20,239 bases of DNA from an uncultured Collinsella sp. (GTDB lineage: Bacteria > Actinomycetota > Coriobacteriia > Coriobacteriales > Coriobacteriaceae): assembly GCA_900754745.1 (NCBI GenBank), contig CAAEEB010000087.1:1-20239 (forward strand), given 5' to 3'. Each line of letters begins with the position of its first letter. Positions within the stretch are counted from its first letter, which is position 1. Of this stretch, positions 17,991 to 20,239 are shown in pieces. A program made the position numbers and the translations under genes. The notes under the pieces are model-generated. The model did not search any database, was not told the DNA's origin, and saw only the letters and a program-made list of their open reading frames with translations.

Positions 17991-18372
17991 CTCGATCGAG
18001 CCTCCTTACGTGGCGACGGTATATTTGCTCGGCCTTTGGAATGTTGATCGCATACCAGCCGTTCCATTTTGCCCTTGACGATCCCGCTCGCGACTTATCA
18101 CCCGCCAATAGCAATACCGCCTGGCGCTTGGGGTCAAAGGCGAAGAGGATGCGGATCACCTGCCCACCACATGAAGTCACTCTCAGCTCCTTTAAATGAT
18201 GAAGCTTCGAGCCCTTGACACGGTCAACCAGTGGACGACCAAGGCTGGGACCTTCCTTCTCGAGCACCAAAAGGTCTGCATAAATCTGCTTCAGCGTAGC
18301 TTCATCCTGCTCATCAAGCCAAGGTTCAATGTAATCAAGCACGATACGGTACCGATGCAGCTGATTTGACAT
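17977..18372 (-). CDS. RelE/HigB-like toxin (Gp49-like family)
   Basis: A predicted ribosome-dependent mRNA interferase of 131 aa. The family core is visible: LKELRVTS (60-67), the strand IRILFAFD (73-80), VLLLAGDKS (86-94) and a C-terminal helix with IPKAEQIYRRHVRRL. Arg64, Arg74 and Lys93 are candidate catalytic or RNA-binding residues. ATG 18372 has AAGGAG 6 nt upstream. It is paired with the overlapping XRE antitoxin. There is no other mobile-element gene nearby. Biological role (persistence, phage defence or stabilisation) cannot be told from sequence. Confidence 0.9.
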   Translation of the reverse strand: MSNQLHRYRIVLDYIEPWLDEQDEATLKQIYADLLVLEKEGPSLGRPLVDRVKGSKLHHLKELRVTSCGGQVIRILFAFDPKRQAVLLLAGDKSRAGSSRAKWNGWYAINIPKAEQIYRRHVRRLDRDGTA

Positions 18373-18381
18373 ACCTTTCTC

Positions 18382-18396
18382 CTTCTATAGTAGAAG
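18382..18396. promoter_or_regulatory. Palindrome overlapping the toxin ribosome site, candidate antitoxin operator
   Basis: CTTCTA and TAGAAG flank a TAG spacer directly upstream of the toxin start and overlap the AAGGAG site. HigA-type antitoxins commonly bind such short inverted repeats to repress their own operon. Confidence 0.5.
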
Positions 18397-18431
18397 TTTT
18401 ACGGTATATTGCAAGAGCAAACTTGAGCAAA
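18397..18431 (-). promoter_or_regulatory. Candidate toxin-antitoxin promoter with direct repeats
   Basis: On the minus strand TTGCTC, a 16-nt spacer and TATACC form a weak promoter candidate upstream of the toxin. TTGCAA is an alternative -35 box. Two copies of TTTGCTC (plus-strand GAGCAAA at 18415-18421 and 18425-18431) are 10 bp apart and could be regulator half-sites. Confidence 0.35.
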
Positions 18432-18447
18432 TGTCTATTAGTTCAGC

Positions 18448-19707
18448 TTAAATACGCTGCTTGGGCTCGGTGACGATGGCTCGAACGATGCGGGGGCGAT
18501 CGGTGAGGTCGTGGACGATGCGCACGTCCGACAGACCCGCTTGACGACAGAGCTCGGCCGCAGCGTCGAGCGCGCCCTCGTAGAGCTCGCAGGCAAACAG
18601 GCCGCCGGCGCGCAGCATGTAGGGCGCCGCGTTGAGCAGACGGCGGAAGATATCGAGGCCGTCGGCGCCGCCCTCGAGCGCCAGGTCGGGCTCAAAGTCC
18701 TTGACCTCGTGCGGCAGTGAGCGCATGACATCGGTGGGGATGTAGGGCGGGTTGGAGACGAGTACGTCAAAGGTGCCCCACTCTTCGCGGGGAATGGAAC
18801 TCACCAGGTTCGTGAGGCTGAAGGCGACCTCGTCGGACGTGAGGCCAAGCGCATCGCGGTTTTTGGTAGCAAGGTCGATGGCGCGCGGCTCGATATCGGT
18901 AGCAGTGCAGGTAACGTGGCCGCGACGCTCCCAGGCAAGCGAGAGCGAGATGCAGCCCGTGCCGCAGCCGACCTCGAGAACGCGGGCAGTGCGGGGCCCG
19001 GCTGGAGCAGGTACGTTGGCCTCGGCGGCATCTTGCACGAGAGTCGTCTGTTGGTCGTTGCCCTCAATGGCGATGCCGTATTCGTCGAGCTCGGGCTCGG
19101 CGGCTTCCGCGGCTTCGGCTTCTGCTGCCTGCGCGGCGGCTTCCTCGGCCTCGCGGTCGGCCAGTTCCTCGGCATAGGCACGGCTGCCCAGTACGTCGCT
19201 GCCTAGCGCCGCCTCATCGGCCGCCGTCAGGTTGGCGGCACGGCGCTCGGCGGTCGCGCGTTCGTCGGCCAGCGCCGCCTCGGCTTTGCGAGCCTGCTCG
19301 ACCTCATCGTTCCAAGGCAGCTCCACGCGCTGGCGGGCAGCGGCCTCGGGGCTCAGTACCTCGGCATCCAGATAGTCCAGGACTTCCTCGACGAGCATCT
19401 CGGTCTCGGGGCGCGGGATGAGCACGCCGGGGGCGCACGCGACGTCGATCATGCGAAACTGCGTGCTACCGGTGATGTACTGCAGCGGCTCGCCCTTCGC
19501 GCGTCGGACGACTGCCGCGTGCATGGTCTCGAGCTGCGCTGCGTCGAGCGTCTCGTCCATGCGCATATACAAGTCGATACGCGCCAGGCCCGTTGCCGCA
19601 CACAGCAGCCACTCGGCAGAAAGACGGGGATGCTCCTCACCGCGCTCGGCCAGGTACTCCTTGGTCCACTCGAGACAACGCTTGATGGTCCAGATCTCGT
19701 TTACCAT
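18448..19707 (-). CDS. prmC: Peptide chain release factor N5-glutamine methyltransferase with large insertion
   Basis: Methylates the glutamine of the GGQ motif in release factors RF1/RF2. The 419-aa protein has the N-terminal helical domain, the linker motif IPRPETE (97-103), the SAM-binding motif EVGCGTGC (245-252) and the catalytic NPPY (319-322), so it should be active. The normal distance between the PRPETE and SAM motifs is under 20-30 residues; here about 140 lie between, including an Ala/Glu/Arg-rich, probably helical stretch (about 116-235). The frame is intact and flanking motifs are perfect, so this is an insertion and not a frameshift. ATG 19707 is chosen because AGGGGAGG lies 5 nt upstream; the frame continues to 19782 without family-like residues. 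tsaC normally lies near prmC; here a toxin-antitoxin pair separates them. Confidence 0.93.
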   Translation of the reverse strand: MVNEIWTIKRCLEWTKEYLAERGEEHPRLSAEWLLCAATGLARIDLYMRMDETLDAAQLETMHAAVVRRAKGEPLQYITGSTQFRMIDVACAPGVLIPRPETEMLVEEVLDYLDAEVLSPEAAARQRVELPWNDEVEQARKAEAALADERATAERRAANLTAADEAALGSDVLGSRAYAEELADREAEEAAAQAAEAEAAEAAEPELDEYGIAIEGNDQQTTLVQDAAEANVPAPAGPRTARVLEVGCGTGCISLSLAWERRGHVTCTATDIEPRAIDLATKNRDALGLTSDEVAFSLTNLVSSIPREEWGTFDVLVSNPPYIPTDVMRSLPHEVKDFEPDLALEGGADGLDIFRRLLNAAPYMLRAGGLFACELYEGALDAAAELCRQAGLSDVRIVHDLTDRPRIVRAIVTEPKQRI

Positions 19708-19755
19708 GGGGTCCTCCCCTCTTAAGCGCCAGGCGGCGCGCGAATGTCGGAGCAG

Positions 19756-19782
19756 ATTGTACGCGAGGCCAGCGCTTGGCAA
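19756..19782 (-). promoter_or_regulatory. Candidate prmC promoter
   Basis: On the minus strand TTGCCA (19777-19782, 5/6) and TACAAT (19756-19761, 5/6) are separated by 15 nt, slightly short. Predicted transcription start near 19749 leaves a leader of about 40 nt. The same GTACAAT string occurs in the candidate ATP synthase promoter. Confidence 0.5.
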
Positions 19783-20184
19783 GGGACGATTGAAGGCGAT
19801 TATCGAGAATCAGCCCAGGTTTTTGCTTGGATTGCAATCGAAGCGTTCATTCGCCGACGTCTAAATCTGCATCCGTCAAGCTTTTGGCAAGGTTGCCCCA
19901 AAACTGACCAATATCTAACCAAGAACTTGCCACATCGCTTGACACGCGACACGTCAAAAAGGGCCCCACGACTTCTTGGACGATTTTTCGAGCAATATTT
20001 CCAATAGCAGATGCACACCGTTAATTGCTTTAAGCAGGCAAACAGCCTAAAGGCCATCAAGACAGATTGAATAACATCTCAAAGCAATGTGCCCAGCCCA
20101 GTCATTTAAGAACGTCCCCAATGACTGCATCAAGGTCCCGCAGGTTGAGCATAAGTCAGCGAAAACGCCCCTAAGCGAGCAAGG
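19783..20184. other. Non-coding stretch upstream of prmC
   Basis: No convincing gene. Two short open frames of under 90 codons on opposite strands overlap here but lack good ribosome sites and family-like sequence. A TTGAC/GTCAA inverted repeat lies near 19940-19960. The stretch is less GC-rich than its neighbours. The expected partner prfA is not present on this side within the window. Confidence 0.5.
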
Positions 20185-20239
20185 TGACGTGAAAGAGGAG
20201 GGAAGCGTACTTCGGTACGCGACCGACGATTGAACGTCA
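20185..20239. repeat. Hairpin with internal loop at the right edge
   Basis: TGACGT (20185-20190) pairs with ACGTCA (20234-20239), the last bases of the window. Inside is a near-symmetric loop of 14 and 13 nt, then a perfect GCGTAC-TTCG-GTACGC tetraloop hairpin (20205-20220). The bases before it (AAAACGCCCC, then TAAGCGAGCAAGG) look like the left arm of a longer palindrome or terminator whose right arm is outside the window. Confidence 0.5.

Noticed and set aside
19744..20060. Two small overlapping open frames (87 codons plus, 86 codons minus)
   Set aside because: No strong ribosome site, no recognisable sequence, and they overlap each other and the prmC promoter candidate.

Overview
The window looks like a chromosomal core region of a moderately GC-rich Gram-positive bacterium. 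The best guess is an anaerobic gut actinobacterium of the Coriobacteriia (Collinsella-like). That placement is inference: it rests on the GC-rich coding style, strong AGGAGG-type ribosome binding sites, GTG and TTG starts, the DtxR/MntR-type regulator, the LCP-family protein and the F-type ATP synthase with an AtpI-like leader gene. No rRNA, tRNA, CRISPR array, insertion sequence or prophage is visible. All genes but one read on the minus strand.

Layout, left to right. Positions 1-185 are non-coding with three consecutive GC-rich hairpins. A phosphohexomutase (186-1586, -) follows, separated by a terminator from a two-gene minus-strand operon: a DtxR/MntR-type metal-dependent regulator followed by a zinc-type homocysteine S-methyltransferase. 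Divergent from this pair is pepT (3193-4440, +), the only plus-strand gene. The shared upstream region holds a perfect 9-bp inverted repeat. A hairpin-rich intergenic stretch (4467-4691) contains the pepT terminator and a long imperfect palindrome that ends the opposing murA-LCP transcript. murA and the LCP wall-polymer ligase form a cell-envelope pair.

The centre (7307 to about 14190, -) is a complete F1Fo ATP synthase operon in the order atpI-like, B, E, F, H, A, G, D, C. It has tight spacing and two TAATG stop/start overlaps, and ends at a strong terminator before murA. Upstream on the same strand lie upp (uracil salvage), glpK (glycerol kinase), tsaC (tRNA t6A synthesis), a type II HigB/HigA-like toxin-antitoxin pair and prmC (release-factor methylation). 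Positions 19708-20239 hold no convincing gene.

The order prmC - tsaC - upp - atp operon - murA resembles the prfA-prmC-...-ywlC-...-upp-atp-...-murAA neighbourhood of Bacillus subtilis, so this is an old syntenic block. glpK and the toxin-antitoxin pair look like additions to it. The most unusual features are a roughly 120-residue Ala/Glu-rich insertion inside PrmC, an insertion of about 30-40 residues in TsaC, a signal-peptide-like N-terminus on the ATP synthase b subunit, the toxin-antitoxin pair between prmC and tsaC, and a structured half-palindrome cut off by the right edge. I found no clearly new multi-gene system.
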